This document shows positions 42,799 through 52,291 of a stretch of DNA of 64,000 nt, piece by piece (the stretch's first letter is position 1; every line of letters begins with the position of its first letter). The notes below the pieces were generated by a model. The model saw only the letters and a program-made list of their open reading frames with translations, was not told where the DNA came from and did no database searches. The DNA lies in NCBI RefSeq assembly GCF_000237325.1, contig NC_017542.1, forward strand, positions 3,072,501 through 3,136,500, read 5' to 3'. This stretch comes from Paenibacillus polymyxa M1 (GTDB lineage: Bacteria > Bacillota > Bacilli > Paenibacillales > Paenibacillaceae). The translations under genes and the position numbers were made by a program.

Positions 42799-43260
42799 TC
42801 AAGTTGTTGAAGTCTCTATATAAAAATCATTGATCTTTTCTACTGGCTGTTTCTCTACCCTGAGTAGGTAAGAGTACCGGAAGGTGATTTCGATCCGATC
42901 CTTTTCCGAACGGGTGCGTGGCGGCTCGATAACCAGCACAATCCCAAAACGCTTGGAAGCAACGTTGAACCGCTGCTGCCGTAAGTAGAGGAAAAACGTG
43001 TCAAGATCAAGCGGTATAGGTTCCCCCTCGTCCTGTTCGTCCGCTCGTTCCTTGTCATAGTGGAATACCAGCCCCACATCTTCAATGATCCGATCAGCTC
43101 GCGGCGTATGAACCTTGTCCGATACAAGATCCGTCTCGATAAACACGGCAGGCAGTTTAAAATCACCAGCCAACCATTTAGACCGATCTCGCAAGATAGA
43201 GAGCTCAGGATACACTCGTCGCACAATTTCGGCCCAGGCTTTTAAACCAACATCCATCAT
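42799..43260 (-). CDS. xkdJ: Tail terminator/connector protein (XkdJ-like)
   Basis: 153 residues (VGLKAWAEIVRRVYPELSILRD, FKLPAVFIETDLVSDKV, FRYSYLLRVEKQPVEKI), fitting the tail-terminator family found between the gp10-like and sheath genes in this phage group. ATG 43260 has AAAGGATG at proper spacing. Confidence 0.7.
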   Translation of the reverse strand: MMDVGLKAWAEIVRRVYPELSILRDRSKWLAGDFKLPAVFIETDLVSDKVHTPRADRIIEDVGLVFHYDKERADEQDEGEPIPLDLDTFFLYLRQQRFNVASKRFGIVLVIEPPRTRSEKDRIEITFRYSYLLRVEKQPVEKINDFYIETSTT

Positions 43261-43754
43261 CACCGCAACATCCTTTCAAGCTCAACCTCTAACCGCCGCA
43301 TGATGAGTTGGTTCATCCCTCCCTCAAGGTGCTCCACAGCAATATCAAAATAATGCCTGCCGATGAAGCTGCGCGGCTTTGCCATAAACCCAGTCTTGGC
43401 AGACGGATCATAGACAAATGAGCCGCCACCATTCCAGTAACCCGGCACAAAATGTTTCTTCTCAATGGTGTAACCATCATTGACCAATTGTGCATAAGGC
43501 AGGTTGGAACCAAGCTCCAGCGTGATCGCGTTACGGTCTACATCCCATTCCCATACGTTGTTATCATCACCACGGGAAAAGGACTGCCACATGGCCCCGG
43601 TGTCGATCAGATCCTGTCGGTCGATTTCATCAATGATCAGGTTGAGCAACGTTTCCCCGGCTGCCTCCGCGATGTTACGTAAAATACGTTCCATCCCTTC
43701 ATCAGCTATCCTACGGAATCGCCGGGCCAGTCCATCAAAATCATGCACGGTCAT
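43260..43754 (-). CDS. xkdI: HK97 gp10-like head-tail joining protein (XkdI-like)
   Basis: 164 residues. DFDGLARRFRRIADEGMERIL, DTGAMWQSFSRGDDNNVWEW, NLPYAQLVNDGYTIEKKHFVPGYW are typical of HK97 gp10/minor capsid joining proteins. Overlaps the genes on both sides. Confidence 0.78.
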   Translation of the reverse strand: MTVHDFDGLARRFRRIADEGMERILRNIAEAAGETLLNLIIDEIDRQDLIDTGAMWQSFSRGDDNNVWEWDVDRNAITLELGSNLPYAQLVNDGYTIEKKHFVPGYWNGGGSFVYDPSAKTGFMAKPRSFIGRHYFDIAVEHLEGGMNQLIMRRLEVELERMLR

Positions 43755-44067
43755 TTCCCTTCACCTCACATGTTACAAGCAGCTCACGCCAGTAACGACG
43801 CGGAATGGAGTCAATCACGAGGTATCGACGGCCTAGCAATACCACTTCGTCACTCAGCTTAATGTCGGCTGCCAGCGGCACTCCTACCGTCTTTTTGACG
43901 ATATATATTACTGGCTTAGCATCCGCTTTGGCTTCCGTCGTAGTTGTCACGACAAAGCATTTTACGTCAGTTATCTTACCGGATTTCCGATCGTCGAACA
44001 GGTCGTCATCATCTCGTTTTTGACCAACACGATACACGGCCAATGGTGTTTTAAAACGGTGGTTCAT
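43741..44067 (-). CDS. xkdH: Head-closure protein (XkdH-like)
   Basis: 108 residues, MNHRFKTPLAVYRVGQKRDDDDLFDD, with a beta-rich core (VPLAADIKLSDEVVLLGRRYLVIDSIPRRY). Position and size fit the XkdH/DUF3599 head-closure protein. Confidence 0.72.
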   Translation of the reverse strand: MNHRFKTPLAVYRVGQKRDDDDLFDDRKSGKITDVKCFVVTTTTEAKADAKPVIYIVKKTVGVPLAADIKLSDEVVLLGRRYLVIDSIPRRYWRELLVTCEVKGNDRA

Positions 44068-44447
44068 AGCACGTATGCGGTGATGTTACCATCATCCGGT
44101 CCAGTCTGTTTTTTCACCCAAAGAAACAGGATAGCGTCCACATCAGCATTACCAGTTGTTTTGCCCTCCACGGCCTGCCGAGTGTACGTCCAAGCACCAT
44201 CGCTCTCGGATGCATAATTACGCGCCACGGATGCAAGATATTCCTCGCTGTCCTGTAGTGCCAACCCCTCAGCCAGCTTGGTCCAAGCTAGCATAATCTG
44301 CTTATCAGGTTCGGTCGGGAAGGGAATTGGCAGATACAGTTCAATACGTACTTGCGCGTCATCAATGTATTGCTGTAGCAGCTCAGCCGGTGCCTCTTGG
44401 ATCGGGGTTACCCGGCTACGCTGTTGGAGGATTGTTGGCGTCAGCAC
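44064..44447 (-). CDS. Head-tail connector protein (YqbG/DUF3199-like)
   Basis: 127 residues from GTG 44447: MLTPTILQQRSRVTPIQEAP, then DDAQVRIELYL and a helical remainder, fitting gp6-like connector adaptors. A longer frame to 44522 only overlaps the previous gene, and AAGGGG lies before the GTG. Ring adaptor between portal and tail in related phages. Confidence 0.72.
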   Translation of the reverse strand: MLTPTILQQRSRVTPIQEAPAELLQQYIDDAQVRIELYLPIPFPTEPDKQIMLAWTKLAEGLALQDSEEYLASVARNYASESDGAWTYTRQAVEGKTTGNADVDAILFLWVKKQTGPDDGNITAYVL

Positions 44448-44778
44448 TTTTACCGTCAGCCCCTTCCGTTTTCGACGGATCACCCGCAGGTGGCGTATCA
44501 TCGGAAGGCTTACCACCACCACGCAAAACGGTGATCAGATCCTGTGTATTCATGTTGCTAAATCCCTTAATCCCGGCAGCCTTAGCCTTATCTTTTAGCT
44601 GGACGAGGGTCAGGTCTTCCAGCGGAATAACCTTTTCTTCCTTGATATCAAAATCCGAGCGTTCACGAAAATTTTTAACCACAGATTCACTATCAACCAG
44701 CACCGGGACCTTGGCCGGGAAGCGGATGCCGTAAAGCATCAAAGAGGTGTTTTCTCCTCGATATGTGATATAGGCCAT
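44416..44778 (-). CDS. YqbF-like protein with SAP/Rho-N-like motif
   Basis: 120 residues. An N-terminal beta part (YITYRGENTSLMLYGIRFPAKVP), the helical LTLVQLKDKAKAAGIKGFSNMNTQDLI (a Rho-N/SAP-like fold that often binds nucleic acid) and a disordered acidic tail. Located next to the capsid gene as in skin-like phages; role unknown. Confidence 0.7.
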   Translation of the reverse strand: MAYITYRGENTSLMLYGIRFPAKVPVLVDSESVVKNFRERSDFDIKEEKVIPLEDLTLVQLKDKAKAAGIKGFSNMNTQDLITVLRGGGKPSDDTPPAGDPSKTEGADGKSADANNPPTA

Positions 44779-45710
44779 TAAAATTCCACCCCTTCGACGT
44801 ATGCCACCGCTCCCGGCTCTTCGAAGATAGAGTCGTAATCGGAATGGATAGCGTAGAAACGCTTGTCTGCATAGATGGCCTCTCTGCCCTCGGTAGTTTT
44901 ACGTATCTGCATATCGTACGTATTAACCAAGACAAAGTTCTGTTGATACGTAAAGATGATAGCTCCCTCTGGCATATGAGCTACTTCCTCAACCTCATAG
45001 CTGTTTACTTTCTTCACTCCGCCCATGATTTGCAATTGAATGGATGCACTGGTGTCCTTCTCAGCCAAAGCCTGAAGTCGCTTAGAAAAGGTATTCGGGT
45101 GCATAAAATACTTGAATACACCACCAGTACGCAGACGGGTTGGAATCGCACGTTCCAGTTCAAACAATACACCCTTTTTCTGAGGGTCTTTCAACGTCGT
45201 CCAGTCAATGTAATTGCCTTTGGTCTTCGCATGTTTCAACCAACCGTTATTCATACTTAGGAAAGCATAATCCGGGTCAGTATTCGGCGTAGCAGTATCT
45301 CCGTTAAACCCAATATCCTGCATATTTTCACCATAGTTTTTGGTCATGGCTGCCATAATAATATCCTCACCGTTCTGACCACGCACACGAGCGGTTTGAC
45401 GGATAAATTCCTCGGTGATTTCGAATGGCAAAACAACTGGCTCTACAGCATACGGAACTTGCGGTAATGTTGGGGTAGGCGTATTGTCAGCCATAATATT
45501 TTCTTTTTTGCTGCGCAGGTTACGGCCAGTCACACCGATTTTGTCAATTGTACCTTTAGAGCTGAGCTTATTAATCGTACGAATCCCCTTTAGAAACTCC
45601 GTAGACTCATAAGCCATTTCAGTAAACTTGTCCACCTGTTGGTAACTCAGAGCGGTTTGATCCAACGTGCTCGTTATGGTGGATTTGATGATTTGTCCGT
45701 TTGTTCTCAT
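44778..45710 (-). CDS. xkdG: Phage major capsid protein (XkdG-like)
   Basis: 310 residues. N-terminal helical region, KFTEMAYESTEFLKGIRTIN, VEPVVLPFEITEEFIRQTARVRGQ, the TYQQNFVLVNTYDMQIRKTTEGREAIYADKRFYAI-type P-domain, and a C-terminal AVAYVEGVEF. AAGGGAG precedes the ATG. Forms the capsid shell. Confidence 0.85.
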   Translation of the reverse strand: MRTNGQIIKSTITSTLDQTALSYQQVDKFTEMAYESTEFLKGIRTINKLSSKGTIDKIGVTGRNLRSKKENIMADNTPTPTLPQVPYAVEPVVLPFEITEEFIRQTARVRGQNGEDIIMAAMTKNYGENMQDIGFNGDTATPNTDPDYAFLSMNNGWLKHAKTKGNYIDWTTLKDPQKKGVLFELERAIPTRLRTGGVFKYFMHPNTFSKRLQALAEKDTSASIQLQIMGGVKKVNSYEVEEVAHMPEGAIIFTYQQNFVLVNTYDMQIRKTTEGREAIYADKRFYAIHSDYDSIFEEPGAVAYVEGVEF

Positions 45711-45734
45711 ATTTGCTTGTCTCCCTTCTTGGTA

Positions 45735-46973
45735 TTAAAGCAGGCCGCCGAAGCTTACGTCGCCAGTAGATTTTTGAATTTCGTCTACGGTACCACCTTG
45801 AGCGGAACCACCACGGCTGTTCTTTACAACTTGTACGTCAGTAGCCAACGCTTGAACTTGCTCAGTCAGCGGTGCCAACGCCTTAGTAATCGCATCAGTC
45901 AGCGCGTTTGCTTGCGGTTCAGCAGGTGGTTCTGTTCCCGCTGGCTGCTCAGGTTCTGCCCCTTCTTGTTTCTTTAATTCAGTAACTTGCGTCGACAGGG
46001 CTTCTACCTGCTTGGCGATTGGAGCCACGGCAGCCTGTACAGCCTTTGCAATATCTTCAGCGTTCAAATCGTCTTCCTCCTTGGGCTCCGCTTCTTCAGC
46101 AGGAGCAGTTTTTGTTTTTAATTCGGTCAATGCAGCAATGGCATCATCAATGTGCTTCAGGTTGCCGGCAGAAATCTTTTTCCCTGCTTTAGCAATCTGT
46201 TCAGGTGGGCTTCCGATTGCCTTTACAATATCCTCTTGAACGAGCACTTCCTGAGCGATGTCCACAAAGTCCTGAAGGGCTTCACGGATTAATTCAGGGT
46301 CGCTCTCCATGCCGCTCTCCCAACTATCCCAACGAAAAAGAACCGCATTCAAGGCATCCTGAGCAGCCCAAAATTCGCGGTTCTTACGGTTCTTATTGTA
46401 TTTGTCAGCGACTGCGCCTTTCTCAATCAATCCCATTGCGCCGAGCGCTTTAACGATTTTACTCAAGAGCCCCTTGGATACCTCCCCGTCTTCCTTGATC
46501 TCTTCCCGTTTACCAACACCCCACATAGAGAAGCCAGTAATCTCGCCTTTCTGAATATCGTCCCAAGTGTCGTCATCCGTTACCTTTACCCCGGCCACCC
46601 AGGAGCCTTTAATAATAGTTTGTTCACCGATCTCCATGTCACAAGGAGCAATATAGGATTCGACTACATAGCCTTTGTCCGTATCCAGGTCATGCTGCTT
46701 GTCGATGTTGTAGGTATGCTGTTTTTCCATGAAGAGATGAGCGGCCTTCTCAATTTCTTCCGCATCCATCTGATCCCCATGAGCGTCAGCCACGTCCGGC
46801 TGATATACCACACCGATTACAACCTTCTTGGCATCGTCAAACTTCGCAATCTGTACTTGCTTCTGGATGGCATTTTTCCCGGCAGCTTTGATGATTGCAA
46901 AGGGAACACCGTTGGCTCCTTTATCAACCAGCGAAATATGTGTAATCTTTGCATCTTTCAATTTAAAGGTCAT
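45735..46973 (-). CDS. xkdF: Prohead protease/scaffold fusion (XkdF-like)
   Basis: 412 residues. The first 160 are the XkdF protease-like domain (ITHISLVDKGANGVPFAIIK, VVIGVVYQPDVADAHGDQMDAEEIEKAAH, GSWVAGVKVTDDDTWDDIQKGEITGFSMWG). The middle resembles a helical insert. The last 150 residues are a Pro/Glu-rich coiled coil (AVAPIAKQVEALSTQVTELKKQ) that fits a scaffold. It probably cleaves and assembles the prohead. The ATG before TFKLKDAK is preferred to the upstream GTG. Confidence 0.8.
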   Translation of the reverse strand: MTFKLKDAKITHISLVDKGANGVPFAIIKAAGKNAIQKQVQIAKFDDAKKVVIGVVYQPDVADAHGDQMDAEEIEKAAHLFMEKQHTYNIDKQHDLDTDKGYVVESYIAPCDMEIGEQTIIKGSWVAGVKVTDDDTWDDIQKGEITGFSMWGVGKREEIKEDGEVSKGLLSKIVKALGAMGLIEKGAVADKYNKNRKNREFWAAQDALNAVLFRWDSWESGMESDPELIREALQDFVDIAQEVLVQEDIVKAIGSPPEQIAKAGKKISAGNLKHIDDAIAALTELKTKTAPAEEAEPKEEDDLNAEDIAKAVQAAVAPIAKQVEALSTQVTELKKQEGAEPEQPAGTEPPAEPQANALTDAITKALAPLTEQVQALATDVQVVKNSRGGSAQGGTVDEIQKSTGDVSFGGLL

Positions 46974-47075
46974 ATTCTCTTTCACCTCCCCTCATATGTA
47001 ATCGGTCATAAGCATCCGTAGTTAGTGATCATCTATAACTATTAAATTCTCATGAATGATTACATTTTTTTCTGA

Positions 47076-47081
47076 TATGAT
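47076..47081 (+). promoter_or_regulatory. Extended -10 promoter of the plus-strand moron
   Basis: TGATATGAT (TGn + TATGAT) lies about 30 bp upstream of the gene at 47112 on the opposite strand to the phage late genes; no strong -35. Confidence 0.45.
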
Positions 47082-47111
47082 GGGACAAAACTACAAAGGA
47101 GTTGCTTTATC

Positions 47112-47342
47112 ATGGCAAGAATAAGAAACCTAAAAGCAGTTAGCAAGCATATCAACAGACACGATCCAGTAGATGCTGAATACACCATACAAACTGTTAA
47201 AGGTGAAAATCTGATCAACCTAATCACATATGGTTCTGACAAATGTAAAACCAATGGTACAAAACAAACACTACTTTTTGATGAAAATATTGCATACCAG
47301 CTATATAAAATTTTTCAATCAGTGTACGGGTTTAAGGACTAA
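47112..47342 (+). CDS. Plus-strand small protein within the head genes (moron)
   Basis: 76 residues, basic N-terminal part (MARIRNLKAVSKHINRHDP), then EYTIQTVKGENLINLITYGSDKCKTNGTKQTLLFDE. AAAGGAG precedes the ATG and it has its own -10 box. It is encoded against the flow of the late operon and its stop overlaps the convergent head gene by four bases, with no terminator between. Unrecognised; probably expressed from the lysogen. Confidence 0.7.
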   Translation: MARIRNLKAVSKHINRHDPVDAEYTIQTVKGENLINLITYGSDKCKTNGTKQTLLFDENIAYQLYKIFQSVYGFKD

Positions 47343-48169
47343 TCTAACACTAACTGCATAGTGCAGCGGCAGTTTACAATTTCCTTCGCTTCACCAGACG
47401 GATCACCGGGATACATCAGTTTGCTGTCCCCCACTTTAAATGGCTCATCGAGCGGGACCACCTGACCATTGGCCTTGCGATGGCTCTTACGGGTACGTGT
47501 ACCGCCAGCAGCGCGCCATTTCTTCCCCTTAGCAATTTTGGATTTCTTCCAGCCTTCCAGCTTGCCGCCATTGGCCGCTGCGGTGCTCATGGTACGTGAT
47601 ACCCGCTGCGCACGCTGCATACTAAATGGACCATCTTCCCCGCTGGCAGCCTGTGCGCTGACCTCTTGCACCAACAAAGCTCGTTCCGAAGGTGTAGCCC
47701 CTTCCTCAATGGCTTTGCCGAAGCTGCGCAGCAACACATCCGTAGATGCTTTGTTCATGTCGGGAACCAGCTTCTTGAGCTTCTTCGCGAAACGGCCAGC
47801 AGCCTTGTTGCTGGTGCTCCAGACCTTTTCTTTGTCCAGTGCCACCAGTTCCGTTTCACCGGCCAAGTGAAATAATGGCTCGAAGGCTTCCTGCACAGCC
47901 TGCTCAAACAGCTCCGCGAATACATCCGTGGTATGCAAGGCAATAAGCACCTTACCCAGCTCCCCGATATCACCCAAGGCATCCTCGCTTAGTTCCGAAA
48001 TGGCATCATGAAGGGCTTGCCCCTGTAACTCCAAAATCTCAATGATCTTGTCCTCACCCTGCTTGTACAATTCCTCAAGTACCTTACGCTCAACATAGCT
48101 CAGCTCAAGACTATCAAGAAATTCGTCATCGTCAGCTTTGGCAATCAGCGCCCAACAGGACTCACACAT
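47339..48169 (-). CDS. Phage head morphogenesis / minor head protein (SPP1 gp7 / Mu gpF-like)
   Basis: 276 residues. Helical N-terminus, ATPSERALLVQEVSAQAASGEDGP, QRAQRVSRTMSTAAANGG, then the conserved HRKANGQVVPLDEPFKVG and C-terminal GEAKEIVNCRCTM motif of the gp7/gpF family. Enters or decorates the prohead with the portal. Overlaps the portal gene by eight bases. Confidence 0.83.
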   Translation of the reverse strand: MCESCWALIAKADDDEFLDSLELSYVERKVLEELYKQGEDKIIEILELQGQALHDAISELSEDALGDIGELGKVLIALHTTDVFAELFEQAVQEAFEPLFHLAGETELVALDKEKVWSTSNKAAGRFAKKLKKLVPDMNKASTDVLLRSFGKAIEEGATPSERALLVQEVSAQAASGEDGPFSMQRAQRVSRTMSTAAANGGKLEGWKKSKIAKGKKWRAAGGTRTRKSHRKANGQVVPLDEPFKVGDSKLMYPGDPSGEAKEIVNCRCTMQLVLD

Positions 48170-49658
48170 GCAAAGCGGCCTCCTTGTCAGCCTGTTTTAA
48201 CAAGCGTTTGGCAATCGTAGCGATACGATTCTGCATGTCGTCTGTGTCTGTGTCAGGCTCTGGCTCAAGCAGTGCTGGCTGACTGGCTGCGAGTTGGGCA
48301 ATAGGTGTATCAAGGTATTCCTCGCTGAACTTGGTTTCGTCGATAGTCGTACCAAGGACGTCTTCAGCAATCGGAATCAGATCCCGAACCAACATAATCC
48401 CACGGTCTGCGATAAAGTCCAGCATAGCCTTGCGATCCGCAGGGTCTATAATCTTCGGCCCTCTCAACACGGCACGCACTCGGAAAATGTCCATAGCCGG
48501 GAACAGGCGTTTATTAAATATCTCTGCCATAATCCACTTGCGGTATGGCTCAAAAACCTGTTCCTCTGCAAACCGTAACGCAGCGTCGGCGGTCGCCCTA
48601 TTGTAATCCGAGCTTTGACCAACCAAGATCGGCGGCAACCGGAAGGCAGACAAGATATCAGTCTTCTTTTCCTTGCCATACTCCAGAAAGAGCGCGTCTT
48701 GTTGTAACAGGTCATTGAGCTTGTCCAACTTGATCTGCACTTTTTCAACCTTTTCGTCCATCGGGCCGCCGGTCTCTTCCCCTTTTGCCTCCAGATAGAG
48801 AATACCGCCTTGAGAATCGGAACCTTTCACCTTTTTAAGCAGCTCCATTGATTGCTTTGTCAGGCGGCCATTCGTAACGGTTAGGAGCATAGACAACATA
48901 CGTCCGTTGCTGAAGTAATTCACATTCAATTCCTCAGCTTCCCGGCTGCCGACTACACCAGGCGCATTGCCAAACCAGCGCGGCTCCCCGTAGGGACCGT
49001 CATGGCCGATGCGAAGCGGGATGATCTGATTTTCCTCTTTACCTTCATCTGCCTCCGTCCCAAACAGTCGGAACCACACGACAGATGTATTTCGCTTCAT
49101 AGCATAGCGTCGTGCGTAAATCTCCTGTGAAAATTCCTCTACTTTTTTTGTAGAGCTGATTCGCCGCTTGCGTTTGATAGTCGCCTTGTTGCTTTCCTTC
49201 GTACAGCGGACATATTTCGGGTTCATTCGGAAAATGGTCGGAAACTCAGAACCTACAGGCCAAGCTACCTCGACATGAGCCATCCCCGTACTTTCCAAAT
49301 CGTCAATCAACTGGCTTATGATTTCGTCCGGGGTATCCTCCAGATTACAGGTCTCAAGGAACTTCTCTGCCTTATCCCACTCGGCCTTGGCTGTTTGATC
49401 ACTCTCGCCCGGCAAATACTCTAGGGCAATGCCATAACCGGCTATATTACGCTTGTACGCCTCAATGCACTGAGGTATGATATTTGAGTTTTTGACCAAC
49501 AGCTTGCAGGAAGCAGGGTCATTGCCGAGTGCGAAGGATAATAGACCATGAAGATCGTACAGATCGTCAAACAAATCCGGCAATTGAGCGCTGGAAGGTA
49601 TATGCCGTTCGTCGTCCGCCTTGCTGATCTGAAACCACTGTGCATTTCCCTCACTCAT
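48162..49658 (-). CDS. xkdE: Phage portal protein, PBSX family
   Basis: 498 residues. Family segments: IPQCIEAYKRNIAGYGIALEY, STGMAHVEVAWPVG, IIPLRIGHDGPYGEPRWFGNAPGV, NYFSNGRMLSMLLTVTNG, and FRLPPILVGQSSDYNRATADAALRFAEEQVFEPYR. Forms the dodecameric DNA entry ring. The ATG follows GGGGTGG. Confidence 0.9.
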   Translation of the reverse strand: MSEGNAQWFQISKADDERHIPSSAQLPDLFDDLYDLHGLLSFALGNDPASCKLLVKNSNIIPQCIEAYKRNIAGYGIALEYLPGESDQTAKAEWDKAEKFLETCNLEDTPDEIISQLIDDLESTGMAHVEVAWPVGSEFPTIFRMNPKYVRCTKESNKATIKRKRRISSTKKVEEFSQEIYARRYAMKRNTSVVWFRLFGTEADEGKEENQIIPLRIGHDGPYGEPRWFGNAPGVVGSREAEELNVNYFSNGRMLSMLLTVTNGRLTKQSMELLKKVKGSDSQGGILYLEAKGEETGGPMDEKVEKVQIKLDKLNDLLQQDALFLEYGKEKKTDILSAFRLPPILVGQSSDYNRATADAALRFAEEQVFEPYRKWIMAEIFNKRLFPAMDIFRVRAVLRGPKIIDPADRKAMLDFIADRGIMLVRDLIPIAEDVLGTTIDETKFSEEYLDTPIAQLAASQPALLEPEPDTDTDDMQNRIATIAKRLLKQADKEAALHV

Positions 49659-49661
49659 TGT

Positions 49662-51347
49662 TTAGATCCACCCCACTCCCTCGTTATAATCATCACGGGA
49701 CTCAGCCCGTTTTTGCTGTTTCTTATTGAACCATTCAAACCATTTATCAGCTACTTGTCGCACCTGCAAGGCAATGGAGTACGCAAGAATTCTATCGTCA
49801 TGGCACCCACTGTCTGCCTCAGCTCTGCCATTCTTGTCTATTAACGTCATGCACTCGCTGTACAGTTCGGGGCAGTAGATATCATAGAGCTGGTCCCGAA
49901 TCGCTTCCTTGAAGTCGCTAATCATGACTGGTCGGGTCGCCTGGTTGGTATTCCAGCCTAAACTCTTCTTGTGCATGAACAACAGCGGATAGTGGCAAGT
50001 ATTAAAGAGTGTATTCAGCACCGATTCACCAGTATTGTTATTCTCTACGGCCAGCAGGGCGGTATTGTAATACAGTCCCAGCGTGTTCAGCTTCTTGCCA
50101 TACAAGTCGGTGTCCCATTTGCCATGCAGAGCTGCGCACATTTCCCCTGTGCGCTCCTCAATGACGTAAGCAGCATCATAGTCACCGTCTTCCTTACCCT
50201 TGGCTGTATCGGCAGCCAACACGTACCGTTTACCTTGTTCTGGCTGTCGATACATAACCAGCTCGCCAGAAGGCGCCGGGATGATCTTGTTTTTAACAAA
50301 ATCAATTTCGTGTCGGCTACCAATAGCACTGATTCCATCCCGCAATTGTTTGATAAATTTGTTATCAAAGATGCCTTCACCAGATAACAGAAAGGCATCG
50401 TCGGGCTCAGAAGGATACTCCTGGTCAAACTGCCGCGGATCGCCGCCGCAGTCGTTCCGAATGGTATACCGCCGCCACTGCAATTGTTCATCGTCCAGAC
50501 CATATTTTGCTTGCAGCTCCCTTTCTTCTTCGGTTAACTCAAAGCCTGGCGGAACTGGCTTGCGATAGTCAGGCATTTCGAACCACGCAAAAAAGAGCGG
50601 AGTAAAATCACTCTCGCCCTTAACGGCTGCATCCCACATTTTTTTGAACTCTTCCATGCCATTGGCGGTAGATTCGATCACACCCAAACTGCCCGGCTCT
50701 TTGGACAGAGCTGCCAGCAGGGACAATAGATGCTTCTTTTTCTTCTTGGCTGGCCAGAACGCCACCTCTGAAGCATGCAGGTAATGGATCGTGTCCGAAC
50801 GGGCAAGCACCCGACTTTCCGCAGTCTGTACAGTGATCTTCGATTTCAAGCCAGGATTCTTCCGGCGGTCCGCTGTCCGAATCGTTGGATTTTCAAAGGT
50901 GAGTTTCTTAGCATTGTTCTTTCGGCTCATTGGCTTGATGATTGCCGGCACCTTTTCATAATAGAACTGGAACATATCATAAAGGTTGCTAGAAGCATCA
51001 GAAGACTGCGCGACGATAAAGGCATTCTTGGCCTCTTGCAAGGACGTGAAATAATAGATAAGTGCTTCCGTGACAGTGGAAAAACCCATCTGCCGGGCTT
51101 TAAGGATGATAATCCGGACAGGCTTGCCAGCTTCGATCTGCCTAAATACTTCACGGACAAATGTCCGTTGAGCATCATTGAGCGTCAGCGGCATAATGCG
51201 GCCGCTCTTCGTCTTGATCTTCAAAAAGCGCCAACAAAATCGCTCGAAGTCGGATAAAATCTCTTTCAGTTCATCCAGTTTTTCAGGCCGATCCCTTAGC
51301 CGCCGCTTAGCTCTTTTTCGATGCTCCTTAGCAAGAGTAATTACCAT
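49662..51347 (-). CDS. xtmB: Terminase large subunit
   Basis: 561 residues. The ATPase domain has a Walker A-like KARQMGFST near 82, and the nuclease domain carries acidic motifs LAADTAKGKEDGDYDAAYV, LAVENNNTG and CHDDRILAYSIAL. Packages phage DNA through the portal. Its start overlaps the small-subunit stop. The ribosome site is weak, suggesting coupling. Confidence 0.9.
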   Translation of the reverse strand: MVITLAKEHRKRAKRRLRDRPEKLDELKEILSDFERFCWRFLKIKTKSGRIMPLTLNDAQRTFVREVFRQIEAGKPVRIIILKARQMGFSTVTEALIYYFTSLQEAKNAFIVAQSSDASSNLYDMFQFYYEKVPAIIKPMSRKNNAKKLTFENPTIRTADRRKNPGLKSKITVQTAESRVLARSDTIHYLHASEVAFWPAKKKKKHLLSLLAALSKEPGSLGVIESTANGMEEFKKMWDAAVKGESDFTPLFFAWFEMPDYRKPVPPGFELTEEERELQAKYGLDDEQLQWRRYTIRNDCGGDPRQFDQEYPSEPDDAFLLSGEGIFDNKFIKQLRDGISAIGSRHEIDFVKNKIIPAPSGELVMYRQPEQGKRYVLAADTAKGKEDGDYDAAYVIEERTGEMCAALHGKWDTDLYGKKLNTLGLYYNTALLAVENNNTGESVLNTLFNTCHYPLLFMHKKSLGWNTNQATRPVMISDFKEAIRDQLYDIYCPELYSECMTLIDKNGRAEADSGCHDDRILAYSIALQVRQVADKWFEWFNKKQQKRAESRDDYNEGVGWI

Positions 51348-52225
51348 TCGTCGTCATCTTCCTCATCGTCTTCGTCGTCTTCATCCCCTTCCGCGCCGCC
51401 ATAGCCTAACAACTTACGTTTCTCCAGCTCCAGCCGTTCGCGAGCAATCTCCAGCTTTTCTTCCTCCTGCTGCAAGCTGGCAATAAGGTTAATAACCCGA
51501 AGCTTTTTATCACGGGTTTTGACCAATGCTTCTTCCTGTTTCAAAATCTTATCCAGCTTGGAAGTAGTGACGGTCGTAATTTCCGTGACCTTCATACCTT
51601 CGGTTTCAACAGACAGATTGATCTGCTTCCCTGTCTTCGGGCTAGTGTAAGGAACCTTGTCCTTGCGCTGGTGCAGCTCCTGTTTGATCTTCTTTTCCTC
51701 GTCGGTCAGGCCAGCTTCAAGCTGCTTGACTCGGCGCATGTGCCGTCGCTCTTGGATAGACAGCATAATAAGCTGTTCGTTGAGCTGTGCCAAAGGAGAA
51801 GTATCAATCTGATCAAACAGCTCTTGCTCGTCTTCCTCCAAGGCATCCAGAAAGATAGTTTCATACATCCCTGTCTTGAGGGCCTTCTTGTTGCGATAGG
51901 GACCGCCCGGCCCACCACTATTCCCCTTGGCGTTTTGGTTACCTGGGGGAGCACCGCCGCGATTGCCAACAGCATTTTTGTTCCCCTTTGGCGCTCCCCT
52001 TGGATTAGGAGTGTTCCCTTTCGTTCCATTTGGAACGTTCCCATTGGACGAATCAAAAACGTTCCCTTTCAATTGATCCTGCCAGCGGTCCATAGACTTC
52101 CATTTGCGTACCCTTCCCTCAGGAATAGAAAGAGCGGCGGCGATGTCTTTTAGCTTCATCGCTCCGCCGCTCTCCAGCCACATCTGTTTTGCTTTGTCCC
52201 GTTCAGGGCTCCGTTCTCTCGCCAT
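51341..52225 (-). CDS. xtmA: Terminase small subunit
   Basis: 294 residues. N-terminal HTH (GGAMKLKDIAAALSIPEGRVRKWKSMDRW), a Gly/Asn/Lys-rich linker (PNPRGAPKGNKNAVGNRGG) with the KKALKTGMYETIFLDAL core, coiled coil and an extremely acidic C-terminus (EGDEDDEDDEEDDDEW). It recognises the packaging site. ATG 52225 is used because GGTGGTGA lies nine bases before it. Confidence 0.87.
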   Translation of the reverse strand: MARERSPERDKAKQMWLESGGAMKLKDIAAALSIPEGRVRKWKSMDRWQDQLKGNVFDSSNGNVPNGTKGNTPNPRGAPKGNKNAVGNRGGAPPGNQNAKGNSGGPGGPYRNKKALKTGMYETIFLDALEEDEQELFDQIDTSPLAQLNEQLIMLSIQERRHMRRVKQLEAGLTDEEKKIKQELHQRKDKVPYTSPKTGKQINLSVETEGMKVTEITTVTTSKLDKILKQEEALVKTRDKKLRVINLIASLQQEEEKLEIARERLELEKRKLLGYGGAEGDEDDEDDEEDDDEW

Positions 52226-52247
52226 GTTACACAATCACCACCCCCAA

Positions 52248-52276
52248 CAAAAAAAGCGAGCCTGATTGGCTCGCTT
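52248..52276 (-). terminator. Terminator of the secreted Thr/Ser-rich gene
   Basis: AGCGAGCC and GGCTCGCT pair around AATCA and run into TTTTTTT on the minus strand, between the inserted secreted gene and the terminase genes. Confidence 0.85.
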
Positions 52277-52291
52277 CCCCAGCAATTATAT

